This document shows, in pieces, positions 40,141-48,831 of a DNA stretch of 64,000 bases; the stretch's first letter is position 1; each line of letters starts with the position of its first letter. The notes beneath the pieces are model-generated. The model worked only from the letters and a program-made list of their open reading frames with translations. It ran no database searches and had not been told where the DNA came from. Source of the DNA: Pseudomonadota bacterium (GTDB lineage: Bacteria; Pseudomonadota; Gammaproteobacteria; Steroidobacterales; Woeseiaceae); contig JADFNS010000013.1 in assembly GCA_022563255.1 (NCBI GenBank), positions 1-64,000 on the forward strand, given 5' to 3'. The position numbers were made by a program, and so were the translations under genes.

Positions 40141-40671
40141 CTATTCTTCCTCTAACAAATCAATAACGCGCAAGGTCAGGCGCGTCACCCCACCCTCGAC
40201 ACCGAACCTCAACGCGCTCATGTCGTCCGCGCCGTTCAAGCTTTCCCGCAATGCTAATAGCGCGCCCACGCGATTGCTGCTGGCGCAGTGAACCAGGACG
40301 GGGCCGTCAGCCTGCCTGATGAGTTCATCGAGCTTGCGCGCATTTTCGAAATTGATTTCCTCGGACCCGTCTATCGGCATGGCGATGTACTCCATGCCCA
40401 GCTTCTCGACAAATTCTGCTTCCCTGAAGCCGCGATTTTCACCCTCGGTTCGAAGATCGATCACCGTCGAGTAACCCTTGTTGGCAAATACCTGCAGGGC
40501 CGCGCGATTCGGCTGGCCAGCGGCCGTAATTCCATCCACCGGCCGTACTTCGCCCGTCTTGATTACGGCTTTCAGATTGGCCTTGAGGCGATGCACGGTA
40601 TCCGGTGCGCCGGCTAACGCGACACAAGAAAGCAGCACCAGAGTCACTGCGAATACTGACCGTTTTTTCAT
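40141..40671 (-). CDS. Exported protein tyrosine phosphatase-like protein (CX4R type)
   Basis: The product from the ATG at 40671 is 176 residues with a signal peptide (MKKRSVFAVTLVLLSCVALA). The fold pattern is that of the dual-specificity/DUF442 group: AGQPNRAALQVFANKGYSTVIDLR (start AGQPN near residue 52) and a phosphate-loop-like VLVHCASSNRVGALLALR near residue 135. The loop is Cys-X4-Arg, one shorter than the classical CX5R motif, as seen in the beta-lactamase-hydrolase-like family. Substrate unknown; activity is not assured. It diverges from the GNAT gene. Confidence 0.8.
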   Translation of the reverse strand: MKKRSVFAVTLVLLSCVALAGAPDTVHRLKANLKAVIKTGEVRPVDGITAAGQPNRAALQVFANKGYSTVIDLRTEGENRGFREAEFVEKLGMEYIAMPIDGSEEINFENARKLDELIRQADGPVLVHCASSNRVGALLALRESLNGADDMSALRFGVEGGVTRLTLRVIDLLEEE

Positions 40672-40726
40672 TTGGAGGAACCCTTTTAAGTCTTGGCGGC
40701 ACCTTAACATAGCCTACACTGCGCCA

Positions 40727-41206
40727 ATGCAAGTGATGAAAATTACCGACCGTGACTTTGATGAGGTGTTGCACCTCAACGAAGCATCGTTGCCACATGT
40801 CAGCAATATCGATCACGAACAATTGCAGTGGTTTGCGGAACATGCCACTTTCGTGAGCGTCGCCAAAATCGACGAGCGTTTCGCGGGTTTCCTGATAGGC
40901 TTGCGTCCAGGCACGGCGTATGCGAGTCCGAACTACCGTTGGTTCTGCGATCACTGCGATGATTTTGCCTACGTCGACCGCGTTGCCGTGTCGGAGTGGG
41001 CGCGGCGTCAAGGCGTTGCCGAATCTCTTTACGAGGCTTTCGCGAAATCGCAATCCGGCGCGCCGGTTATGACTTGCGAAGTTAATATTCGCCCACCGAA
41101 CGAAGGTTCGATGCTGTTTCACAAGCGACTCGGCTTTCGCCAGGTGGGTACGTTGAAATCCGACGGCGGCAAAAAAGAAGTCGCGTTACTGGAGAAAAAA
41201 CTTTGA
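40727..41206 (+). CDS. GNAT family N-acetyltransferase
   Basis: The 159-residue product starts MQVMKITDRDFDEVLHLNEA. It shows the GNAT acetyl-CoA pocket YVDRVAVSEWARRQGVAESLYEAF (the R-R-Q-G-V-A pattern near residue 95) and the C-terminal FHKRLGFRQVG strand. The substrate cannot be inferred. Its stop codon overlaps the TTG start of the next gene, so the two are probably translationally coupled. Confidence 0.9.
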   Translation: MQVMKITDRDFDEVLHLNEASLPHVSNIDHEQLQWFAEHATFVSVAKIDERFAGFLIGLRPGTAYASPNYRWFCDHCDDFAYVDRVAVSEWARRQGVAESLYEAFAKSQSGAPVMTCEVNIRPPNEGSMLFHKRLGFRQVGTLKSDGGKKEVALLEKKL

Positions 41207-42444
41207 GTAGCAACGAAAAAGATGCACGGGAATTTGATGTCATCGTTCAGGGCGCGACCGGTTTCACGGGAACACTGGTCGCCGAATACCTGCTCGAACG
41301 CTACGGTATCGGCAATGACTTGCGCTGGGCGATAGCCGGGCGTAATGAGGAAAAACTTGAAAGCGTGCGCGCGGGTCTTGGCGAGAGCGCCCAAGACCTG
41401 CAACTCATAATCGCGGACAGCTTTGACAAGGACGCCCTGGCCGCCCTCGCCCGCCGTACCCGTGTGGTACTCACAACTGTCGGCCCGTACGCAATCTACG
41501 GCTCCGACCTGGTCGCCGCATGCGTGGATGCAGGTACGGATTACTGCGATCTTGCAGGCGAAGTCCAGTGGATTCGCAAGATGATCGATCGTCACCATGA
41601 ACGCGCACAGCAGACAGGCGCGCGCATCGTGCATTGCTGCGGTATCGAATCCGTGCCCATGGATATCGGCGTCTGGTTCCTGCAGGACGCGGCCAAGGAA
41701 AAATACGGCACATACTGTGAGTCCATCAGCATGTTAGTGAAGGCAAGCAAAGGCGGCGCCAGCGGCGGCACGATGGCCAGCTGGATGAATCTGATACGCG
41801 AAAGCCGCAAGGATCGAGATATCGCGAGAGTCCTGATCCATCCGTACAGCCTGAATCCGGAGGGAGAACGCCAGGGACCCGACCGCAGGGATCAGCAAGA
41901 CCTTGTCTATCGCGAAGACGTGCAGTCATGGACGGCACCGTTCGTGATGGCCGGGGTCAATACAAAAGTCGTACGGCGCAGTCATGCGCTCGCGGGTTAT
42001 CCGTACGGCAAGGAGTTCGGCTACGACGAAGTGATCATGACCGGCCGCGGCATCGGCGGTCGATTCAAAGGAATGCTCGTCATGCTGGGGCTGGCCGCGT
42101 TGGTGCTCGGCGCCTCGTTCGCCCCGACGAGGAAACTGCTGCAACGATTCGTGCTCGCCAAACCCGGCGAAGGGCCAGATCGGGAGCTGCAAAAAAACGG
42201 CTTCTTCAACCTGCTGCAAATCGGCAAATTACCGGACGGCAGCGTGATACGAGCCCGGACAACCGGGGATCAGGATCCTGGCTATGGTTCGACCCGAAAA
42301 ATGCTCAGCGAATGTGCCGTCTGTCTAGCCAAGGACGACCTTGAGGCCAAAGGCGGGAGCTGGATGCCGGCGGCTGTCATGGCGCGACCGTTGATTAAAC
42401 GCCTGCGGAACAACGCGGGCCTGACCTTCGAGTTACTCGATTAG
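41203..42444 (+). CDS. Saccharopine dehydrogenase-like oxidoreductase
   Basis: The 413-residue product has an N-terminal Rossmann motif (VIVQGATGFTGTLVAEYLLE, near residue 13) and belongs to the SCCPDH/trans-acting enoyl reductase-like family. Family-typical parts are TVGPYAIYGSDLVAACVDAG and YCDLAGEVQWIRKMID. A single hydrophobic segment lies near residue 290 (MLVMLGLAALVLGASF), which suggests membrane association. It begins with TTG overlapping the GNAT stop. Its physiological substrate is unknown; lipid metabolism is a possibility from the family only. Confidence 0.88.
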   Translation: MSSNEKDAREFDVIVQGATGFTGTLVAEYLLERYGIGNDLRWAIAGRNEEKLESVRAGLGESAQDLQLIIADSFDKDALAALARRTRVVLTTVGPYAIYGSDLVAACVDAGTDYCDLAGEVQWIRKMIDRHHERAQQTGARIVHCCGIESVPMDIGVWFLQDAAKEKYGTYCESISMLVKASKGGASGGTMASWMNLIRESRKDRDIARVLIHPYSLNPEGERQGPDRRDQQDLVYREDVQSWTAPFVMAGVNTKVVRRSHALAGYPYGKEFGYDEVIMTGRGIGGRFKGMLVMLGLAALVLGASFAPTRKLLQRFVLAKPGEGPDRELQKNGFFNLLQIGKLPDGSVIRARTTGDQDPGYGSTRKMLSECAVCLAKDDLEAKGGSWMPAAVMARPLIKRLRNNAGLTFELLD

Positions 42445-42489
42445 CGGCCAGCTGTGTAGCACGCCATATCAATTCCGCAGCGGGGTCAT

Positions 42490-42495
42490 TATACT
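42490..42495 (+). promoter_or_regulatory. Probable -10 box of the typA promoter, with leader hairpin
   Basis: TATACT lies 31 bases before the typA ATG. The -35 region is weak. Six-base complementary arms (42480-42485 and 42515-42520) flank the -10 box and the leader, ending five bases before the ATG, where no Shine-Dalgarno sequence is visible. Confidence 0.4.
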
Positions 42496-42525
42496 CCGGC
42501 GCCTGCTTTCTGAGCCCCGCCGCAA

Positions 42526-44358
42526 ATGTTTGATATCAAGAAATTACGCAACATCGCGATCATTGCGCATGTTGACCATGGCAAAACCACGCTCGTGGAC
42601 AAGTTGCTGCAGCAGTCGGGCACGCTGGGTCCGCGTGCGGCCGTCCCCGACCGGGTCATGGACTCCAACGAACTCGAACGCGAGCGTGGCATCACGATTC
42701 TGGCGAAGAACACGGCGGTCAACTGGAACGGCTATCGGATCAATATCGTCGATACGCCGGGCCACGCAGACTTTGGCGGCGAAGTAGAGCGCGTCCTTTC
42801 CATGGTTGACAGCGTGTTGCTGCTGGTCGATGCCGTTGAGGGACCGATGCCACAGACCCGTTTCGTGACGCAAAAAGCTTTTGCGCAAGGCCTGATCCCG
42901 ATCGTTGTTATCAACAAAATCGATCGCGAAGGCGCCAGACCGGATTGGGTGATCGACCAGACATTCGACTTGTTCGATCGCCTCGGCGCCACGGACCAAC
43001 AGCTCGATTTCCCGATCGTTTACACGTCGGCGCTAAAAGGCTATGCCGGCGAGCATTCGGATGTGAGCAGCGGCGACATGACGGCTCTGTTCGACACCAT
43101 TATCAAGCACGTCCCCTATCCTGAAGTCGACCCGGATGGCCCGCTGCAGCTGCAGATTTCCAGCCTTGATTACGACACATACACCGGTGTTCTGGGCATC
43201 GGCCGTATCAACCGCGGAACGCTACAGGCGAACTCGCAGGTCAGCATCGTGAAACCGGATTCGTCCTCCAAGCGCGGTCGGGTACTCGAGATATTCAGTT
43301 TCGACGGGCTGAAGCGGCGACAAGTGCAATCTGCAGCTGCTGGCGATATCGTCGTGTTCAGTGGCATCGACGAGCTGAATATCTCCGACACCGTCTGCGC
43401 CCCCGGACACGAAGAGGCATTACCCGCGCTGAGCATCGACGAGCCCACGGTCACGATGACGTTTCAGGTGAACAAATCGCCGTTTGCCGGGCAAGAAGGG
43501 AAATATCTGACCAGCAGGCAGATTCGTGAGCGCCTGGATCAGGAACTCAAGCACAACGTCGCGTTGCGTGTTGAAAACACCAGCGACCCCGATAAATTCC
43601 GGGTCTGCGGACGCGGCGAACTGCACCTGTCCGTACTCGTCGAAACCATGCGCCGGGAAGGGTTCGAGCTCGCTGTCTCCCGCCCGGAAGTGATCATGCA
43701 CGTCGTTGACGGCGTCGAGCACGAACCCTGGGAGCAGCTCACCGTCGATTTTGACGAGGCCTATCAGGGCGCCGTCATGACACGCCTGGCCAGTCGCAAA
43801 GGCGAGCTGCAGAATATGATGCCCGACGGCAGGGGTCGCATGCGCCTCGACTATAAAATTCCTACGCGCGGTCTCATCGGTTTTCGCACCGAATACCTGA
43901 CCGCTACTTCCGGAACCGGCCTGATCTACCACGTCCTCGACGAATACGCACCGCGCATACCGGGCGCCATCGCACAGAGAAGTAACGGTACGCTCGTATC
44001 GATGGTTCAGGGCAAGGCCCTCGCCTACGCATTGTTTAACCTGCAGGAACGCGGCAAGTTATTCCTCGGCCATCAGGCGCCGGTGTACGAGGGCATGATC
44101 ATCGGCATACACAAGCGCCAAAACGACCTGGTCGTTAATCCAACGAAAGCGAAACAGTTGAATAATATTCGCGCCGCAGGCATGGATGAGAATCTTATTC
44201 TCACGCCGCCATTGCGCTACTCACTAGAACAATCGCTGGAATTCCTCGACGATGATGAGCTGCTGGAAGTGACGCCGCTGAGTCTGCGCCTGCGGAAAAA
44301 ATCGCTCACCGAGATCGAGCGAAAACGCGACGCCCGCGAGAAGGCAAAGGCTTCGTGA
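42526..44358 (+). CDS. typA: Ribosome-associated GTPase TypA/BipA
   Basis: This translational GTPase acts in stress and low-temperature ribosome assembly. The 610-residue product has P-loop [15 protein letters not shown] at about residues 14-28, switch [16 protein letters not shown], and the [13 protein letters not shown] specificity loop. EF-G-like domains follow, and the C-terminal BipA domain includes [17 protein letters not shown] near residue 448. It overlaps the start of srkA by four bases. Confidence 0.97.
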   Translation: MFDIKKLRNIAIIAHVDHGKTTLVDKLLQQSGTLGPRAAVPDRVMDSNELERERGITILAKNTAVNWNGYRINIVDTPGHADFGGEVERVLSMVDSVLLLVDAVEGPMPQTRFVTQKAFAQGLIPIVVINKIDREGARPDWVIDQTFDLFDRLGATDQQLDFPIVYTSALKGYAGEHSDVSSGDMTALFDTIIKHVPYPEVDPDGPLQLQISSLDYDTYTGVLGIGRINRGTLQANSQVSIVKPDSSSKRGRVLEIFSFDGLKRRQVQSAAAGDIVVFSGIDELNISDTVCAPGHEEALPALSIDEPTVTMTFQVNKSPFAGQEGKYLTSRQIRERLDQELKHNVALRVENTSDPDKFRVCGRGELHLSVLVETMRREGFELAVSRPEVIMHVVDGVEHEPWEQLTVDFDEAYQGAVMTRLASRKGELQNMMPDGRGRMRLDYKIPTRGLIGFRTEYLTATSGTGLIYHVLDEYAPRIPGAIAQRSNGTLVSMVQGKALAYALFNLQERGKLFLGHQAPVYEGMIIGIHKRQNDLVVNPTKAKQLNNIRAAGMDENLILTPPLRYSLEQSLEFLDDDELLEVTPLSLRLRKKSLTEIERKRDAREKAKAS

Positions 44359-45353
44359 CAGACGACGTTGCGGCGCTGGCCTTTGCCGGTCTTCAGCCTG
44401 AGGACATCGTCGCGACACTTTCTGATCTGGGTTTCGACTGCGACGGTCGATTTCTGGCTCTTAACAGCTATGAAAATCGCGTGTATCAAATCGGTATCGA
44501 AAACGAACGCCCGGTCGTCGCCAAGTTCTATCGTCCGGGCCGTTGGTCGGACGAATCGATCTTGGAGGAGCACCAATTCTCCATCGATCTTGCGGCACAG
44601 GAAATTCCGGTCATACCGCCGCTCGAAATCGAAGGTAGCACCTTGAATCACGCGGGACCCTTTCGCCTCGCTGTTTTCCCCTGCCACGGCGGACGCTCTC
44701 CGGATCTCGACAACTACGAGCTGCTGACGCAACTGGGACACCTGGTCGCTAGAATTCATCTGGAAGGCGAAGGGTCTTCCTTCGTACACCGGCCGCGCAT
44801 CGACATAGAAAGCTACGGCGTCGACTCCATGGACTTCCTGCTGGAGAACGACTTTATTCCGGATGAAAACTACGACGCCTATGAAAGCGTTGCAGAACTC
44901 GTACTCGATGGTGTCGAGGCAAGTTTCGAACGTGCCGGTGACACGCGCGAGATTCGACTGCACGGCGATTTTCACCCCGGCAACGTGCTGGTCAATCAGG
45001 ACCGGCTGCATATCGTCGATCTTGACGACTGTCGGCATGGACCAGGAGTACAAGACCTTTGGATGTTTCTTTCGGGCGACCGGATCGAACAGACTCCGCA
45101 ACTCGAGGCGTTGCTGGAGGGCTACCAGTCCTTTCGGAGTTTCGACCCTCGTGAATTGCACCTGATCGAAGCGCTGCGCAGCTTGCGCATCATGCACTAT
45201 TCCGCTTGGCTGGCCCGACGCTGGGAGGACCCGGCATTCAAGGTCGCGTTTCCCTGGTTTGACAGCCCCCGCTACTGGGACGACCACATACTCGCCCTTC
45301 GGGAACAGGTCGCATTGATGCAAGAGCCGCCGCTCGAGTGGCGCGATTTTTGA
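44355..45353 (+). CDS. srkA: Stress response kinase A (YihE family)
   Basis: The 332-residue kinase-like protein of the APH fold is a Ser/Thr kinase that protects against stress-induced death in E. coli. It shows the phosphate-binding N-terminal lobe (NSYENRVYQIGIE), the catalytic LHGDFHPGNVLV loop near residue 204 and the metal-binding IVDLDDCRHGPG near residue 222. The GTG start overlaps the typA stop (GTGA), so the two genes form an operon. Confidence 0.93.
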   Translation: MTDDVAALAFAGLQPEDIVATLSDLGFDCDGRFLALNSYENRVYQIGIENERPVVAKFYRPGRWSDESILEEHQFSIDLAAQEIPVIPPLEIEGSTLNHAGPFRLAVFPCHGGRSPDLDNYELLTQLGHLVARIHLEGEGSSFVHRPRIDIESYGVDSMDFLLENDFIPDENYDAYESVAELVLDGVEASFERAGDTREIRLHGDFHPGNVLVNQDRLHIVDLDDCRHGPGVQDLWMFLSGDRIEQTPQLEALLEGYQSFRSFDPRELHLIEALRSLRIMHYSAWLARRWEDPAFKVAFPWFDSPRYWDDHILALREQVALMQEPPLEWRDF

Positions 45354-45418
45354 TTGCACTGCGTATTCAGCCGTTTTAGAGTGGGCCAAGCCTGTGATCT
45401 GTTCATTTCCGCGGAACT

Positions 45419-46195
45419 ATGACGCGCACAGATGCTCAGATACAACAGTCACCCATAATTCAACACGCGGACTTCGGCCACTTGATCGAGACAAGAAAGA
45501 TAAGAACCGTTGCCGCCTTACTTTTTCTATTCGCGGCTGGATGTTCCTCGAACGTCACGGTGGATGCACCCACTCTACCCAGGCCGCATGTCGCAAAGCT
45601 GCCGCTGGATATCGCGTTGCGCATCCCCGAAGAGTTCAACCATTTCGTCCACGAGGAAAATGTCCTGGGCCGGGATAAATGGACAATTGACCTCGGCGCA
45701 TCCAATGCGGCTCTGTTCAAGCAGCTTTTTGGCTACATGTTCGACAGCGTCATCGTGCTGGGTCCGGACGATGACGCCCTCAATTACACATTCGATGCAT
45801 TGATCGAACCCCGAATCGAGGGATTCGAATTTTCTGTGCCAAACCAGAGCAAGACCGACGCATTCGCTGTCTGGATTCGATATCGCATGCAAATATACGA
45901 CAGCGCCGGCACGAATGCGTCGACCTGGACGGTAAGCGCCTACGGCAAAAGCCAGAAGAAAGGCATGAGTGGATCCGAGTCGTTACAGCGTGCCGCCGTC
46001 CTTGCGATGAGAGATGCTGCAGCACTGATTCTCCTGCAAATGGACAAAGCCACCAAGATCAGCGCGCTCGCCGATGGCCCGCTGGACATCAGCGAGCTTG
46101 CAGGACCGGCCATGGCTGGCAACGACTTGCCCGGGGGAGACAGCGGGGGCATTGGCATTTTCGCCATCGGAGGTATAGACGATGTCGCTGAATAA
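45419..46195 (+). CDS. Lipoprotein of unknown function (first of a pair)
   Basis: I do not recognise a family. The frame gives 258 residues with a lipobox FLFAAGC about 43 residues in. A TTG at 45482 would give a conventional 22-residue signal peptide (MIETRKIRTVAALLFLFAAGC), so the annotated ATG may be too early. The mature part is about 215 residues of mixed alpha/beta character with an alanine-rich region (ESLQRAAVLAMRDAAALILL) and a glycine-rich C-terminus. It overlaps the next lipoprotein gene by 14 bases. Confidence 0.75.
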   Translation: MTRTDAQIQQSPIIQHADFGHLIETRKIRTVAALLFLFAAGCSSNVTVDAPTLPRPHVAKLPLDIALRIPEEFNHFVHEENVLGRDKWTIDLGASNAALFKQLFGYMFDSVIVLGPDDDALNYTFDALIEPRIEGFEFSVPNQSKTDAFAVWIRYRMQIYDSAGTNASTWTVSAYGKSQKKGMSGSESLQRAAVLAMRDAAALILLQMDKATKISALADGPLDISELAGPAMAGNDLPGGDSGGIGIFAIGGIDDVAE

Positions 46196-46844
46196 TGCGA
46201 TGGCGGTATTGATCGGGCTGGCGCTTACGGGCTGCGTGACATCCCGCATTGAAAACGCCCGTGAGCAAGAAACGGGATTGAATGAAGGTGAATTCGTCGT
46301 AGTGATGGCAAAAAGCTACCACCAGGGGAATGAAACAGAAAGCAATTACGTCCGCTGCGTTGAAAACGCCCTTGCGCGTGGATCAAAAGGTCTCAATGTC
46401 ATTCCGAGTCAGGAATTCATAGACAATCTTTTTCCGTGGTTTGAGCCGCGCACCGCACCGGCGGATACGAAGGGGCTCGCAAAACTAATGGAGCGTCCCG
46501 GTGTTTCTGCGGCCGTTGAACGAATGGGCGTTCGCTATATCATCTGGCTGGACGGCGACACCGAACGAGTCGATCAGGGTGGCAGCCTGTCATGCGCGGC
46601 AGGTCCCGGCGGTGGCGGTTGTTTTGGTTTTGCCTGGTGGAGAAATGACGCCGACTACGAGGCCTCTGTTTGGGATCTCGATGGCTACAAAGACGCGGGC
46701 ACCGTTACTGCTGACGTCAGCGGTACTTCGTTCATGCCCGCATTGATCATTCCAATACCGTTAATCGCAAGACCGCAATCCAGGGCGTGCAAGGGACTGG
46801 CGCAACAACTGCAGGTCTTCCTCACGGGCGACGAGTCAACTTAA
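46182..46844 (+). CDS. Lipoprotein of unknown function (second of a pair)
   Basis: I do not recognise a family. The 220-residue precursor has a short signal peptide ending in lipobox LTGC (Cys18). The mature protein has several cysteines (YVRCVENAL, LSCAAGPGGGGCFGF, RACKGLAQQ), a glycine-rich loop and a hydrophobic PALIIPIPLIARP stretch near its C-terminus. The overlap with the upstream lipoprotein gene suggests the two products act together, probably at the outer membrane. Their stop faces that of the NlpC/P60 gene. Confidence 0.8.
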   Translation: MSLNNAMAVLIGLALTGCVTSRIENAREQETGLNEGEFVVVMAKSYHQGNETESNYVRCVENALARGSKGLNVIPSQEFIDNLFPWFEPRTAPADTKGLAKLMERPGVSAAVERMGVRYIIWLDGDTERVDQGGSLSCAAGPGGGGCFGFAWWRNDADYEASVWDLDGYKDAGTVTADVSGTSFMPALIIPIPLIARPQSRACKGLAQQLQVFLTGDEST

Positions 46845-46857
46845 CCCGCGAACCAAT

Positions 46858-47361
46858 CTACTTGGGTCGCCCAGCCCGAATAAACGCCGCCGCATAATAA
46901 GGTGCGTTCAAACTGGCCACTGAAACAGTGCGCCCGGTCGCAGGCGCGTGCACGAAGCGTTGTCCCCCGATGTACATTCCGACATGCGACATCTTGCCGT
47001 CTATGCGGAAAAACAGCAGATCGCCGATCCGCATATTTTCGCGCCGCACCGTTGTCGTTGACGACCAAAGTTGTCCGGTCGTACGCGGCACTTGCTTGCC
47101 AACTCTAAGATACGCATATTGCATCAGACCGCTGCAATCGAAGCCGCTCGTCGTCGTTCCACCGTAACGATACGGCACGCCAACCTGATTGAGGGCTACT
47201 GCGGCCGCCCGTTCTCCAATGCTGTGCGAATAAACGACCTGTACGGACCGGGACGGTTGATCCACTTGCGAGAGCGGCTGTGAAGAGCACGCGGCGATAA
47301 GCCCCAACATCGTGATTGTTAAGGCAATATTCCAAATTCTGCGGGCTGGCTGAGCTATCAT
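46858..47361 (-). CDS. NlpC/P60 family cell-wall peptidase, lipoprotein
   Basis: The 167-residue product from the ATG at 47361 (MIAQPARR) has a signal peptide with lipobox LIAAC and an NlpC/P60 domain. The catalytic cysteine lies in SGFDCSGLMQYAY, and the histidines in MSHVGMYIG and RFVHAPATG. Such enzymes cut within peptidoglycan stem peptides; Spr/MepS is the E. coli relative by size. A start at 47385 is also possible. It is divergent from the metallopeptidase gene. Confidence 0.92.
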   Translation of the reverse strand: MIAQPARRIWNIALTITMLGLIAACSSQPLSQVDQPSRSVQVVYSHSIGERAAAVALNQVGVPYRYGGTTTSGFDCSGLMQYAYLRVGKQVPRTTGQLWSSTTTVRRENMRIGDLLFFRIDGKMSHVGMYIGGQRFVHAPATGRTVSVASLNAPYYAAAFIRAGRPK

Positions 47362-47418
47362 CGCAATCACTCGTAAGCGGCACACACTGCACCATACGCG
47401 CCAAGGCCTGAAAACTGT

Positions 47419-48696
47419 ATGAACTGTATCTCAGGATCGATATTGCTGATCTGCCTGTTGGCCTGCTCCGCGTGCGGTACGCCCGCCTCCGGGACCGACC
47501 CGGACAAGGCAGATTCGCGTTATGACGTCCACTACACGATTACTCCGGATCCGGACAGCGCGACAGTAACCGTGACGCTGGAGCTGACCCAGTCGCACGG
47601 ACAACTCAAAGAGCTGTCGTTTGCCATCGCCGCAAACGGCCCCACAGAAATTCACGCCGACGGTAAAGCGAACACCCGGGATGGCAGATTTCATTGGCAA
47701 CCGGACAAGACAGGCGGCCGCTTGCACTGGAAAATCAAGGTGCCGCACGAGCGCAGTAACGGTGGCTTCGACGCATGGCTGCAAACTAGCTGGGGCATCT
47801 TTCGCGCCGAAGACATCATTCCGAGAGCCCGCACCCGGACTCTGAAGGGTGCGCGCAGCAAAACAACCATGACATTCGACTTGCCGCTCGGCTGGTCAGC
47901 CGTCTCCGAATACTCGTCGCTCAATAAGCGGATTCGCATCGACATCGCCCGACGGCGATTCGACCAGCCGCGTGGCTGGATGGCGATTGGCCGCCTCGGC
48001 ATTCGACGGGAAACTATTGCGGGCATTCGAATCGCGATCGTTGGACCAGAGGGCGAGTCTGTGCGGCGCATGGACATGCTGGCGCTGCTGAACTGGACGT
48101 TACCGGAACTGACTTCGTTACTGCCCGGGGCAATACGTCGACTCACCATCTTTAGTGCGGGCGACCCGATGTGGCGCGGCGGCTTGTCCGCGCCAGCTTC
48201 CATATTCATCCATGCCGATCGACCTCTGATCAGCGAGAATGCGACCAGCACGCTACTCCATGAGGTCATGCATGTTGCGCTGCACGTCAAGACTGACGTC
48301 GACTACGACTGGATCTCCGAAGGCCTGGCCGAATACTACAGCCTGGAATTATTGCGGCGCGGCGATGCAATCACGGTCCGGCGACATAGCAAGGCGCTCA
48401 AGCGCCTGTCTGAGTGGGCAGACAAGGCCGAGTCACTCTGCCGCGCCACGTCTTCGGGATCGACGACCGCGCTCGCCGTTATGATATTTCACGATCTTAA
48501 CGCAGAGATTAACAGTGGGACCGAGGGCCGCCTCAGTCTCGACGACCTGGTAACTAACATAGCAGACGGTCCAACAGACGTTGATCTGGACACACTCAGA
48601 GAAATAGCGGCGAACCTGCTCGGCCGATCCTCGAACGTACTTCACGGCGACAACCTGCCGGGCTGTCATAGTATGGCTGCGCCCTCTTCAGCCTGA
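47419..48696 (+). CDS. Putative gluzincin metallopeptidase lipoprotein
   Basis: The 425-residue precursor has a lipoprotein-type signal (LLACSAC, cysteine near 16-19). The N-terminal half is beta-rich, resembling the beta-sandwich domain found in M1/M61 peptidases. The C-terminal half holds HEVMH at residues 281-285 and a downstream glutamate in WISEGLAEYY (Glu301), a zinc site of the Peptidase_MA-like type. The spacing HEXXH-X15-E is shorter than in M1 enzymes. A role in envelope protein turnover is inference. Confidence 0.75.
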   Translation: MNCISGSILLICLLACSACGTPASGTDPDKADSRYDVHYTITPDPDSATVTVTLELTQSHGQLKELSFAIAANGPTEIHADGKANTRDGRFHWQPDKTGGRLHWKIKVPHERSNGGFDAWLQTSWGIFRAEDIIPRARTRTLKGARSKTTMTFDLPLGWSAVSEYSSLNKRIRIDIARRRFDQPRGWMAIGRLGIRRETIAGIRIAIVGPEGESVRRMDMLALLNWTLPELTSLLPGAIRRLTIFSAGDPMWRGGLSAPASIFIHADRPLISENATSTLLHEVMHVALHVKTDVDYDWISEGLAEYYSLELLRRGDAITVRRHSKALKRLSEWADKAESLCRATSSGSTTALAVMIFHDLNAEINSGTEGRLSLDDLVTNIADGPTDVDLDTLREIAANLLGRSSNVLHGDNLPGCHSMAAPSSA

Positions 48697-48831
48697 GCGA
48701 CCCGATGGACACAAGCGACGATGCGAGACCGGGTTGCCGGGCGAACGGTCCCTTAAGATTAATGTGACGTAACGCCGGGAAGCCCGTCACCGCCGGACGG
48801 AGTGCGCCGGTTGGCGTGCTAGTATCGATAC

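Noticed and set aside
44217..45389. A 390-residue minus-strand frame opposite the end of typA and all of srkA
   Set aside because: The length is striking, but srkA has unmistakable kinase motifs and sits in an overlapping operon with typA. The antisense product has no recognisable domain.
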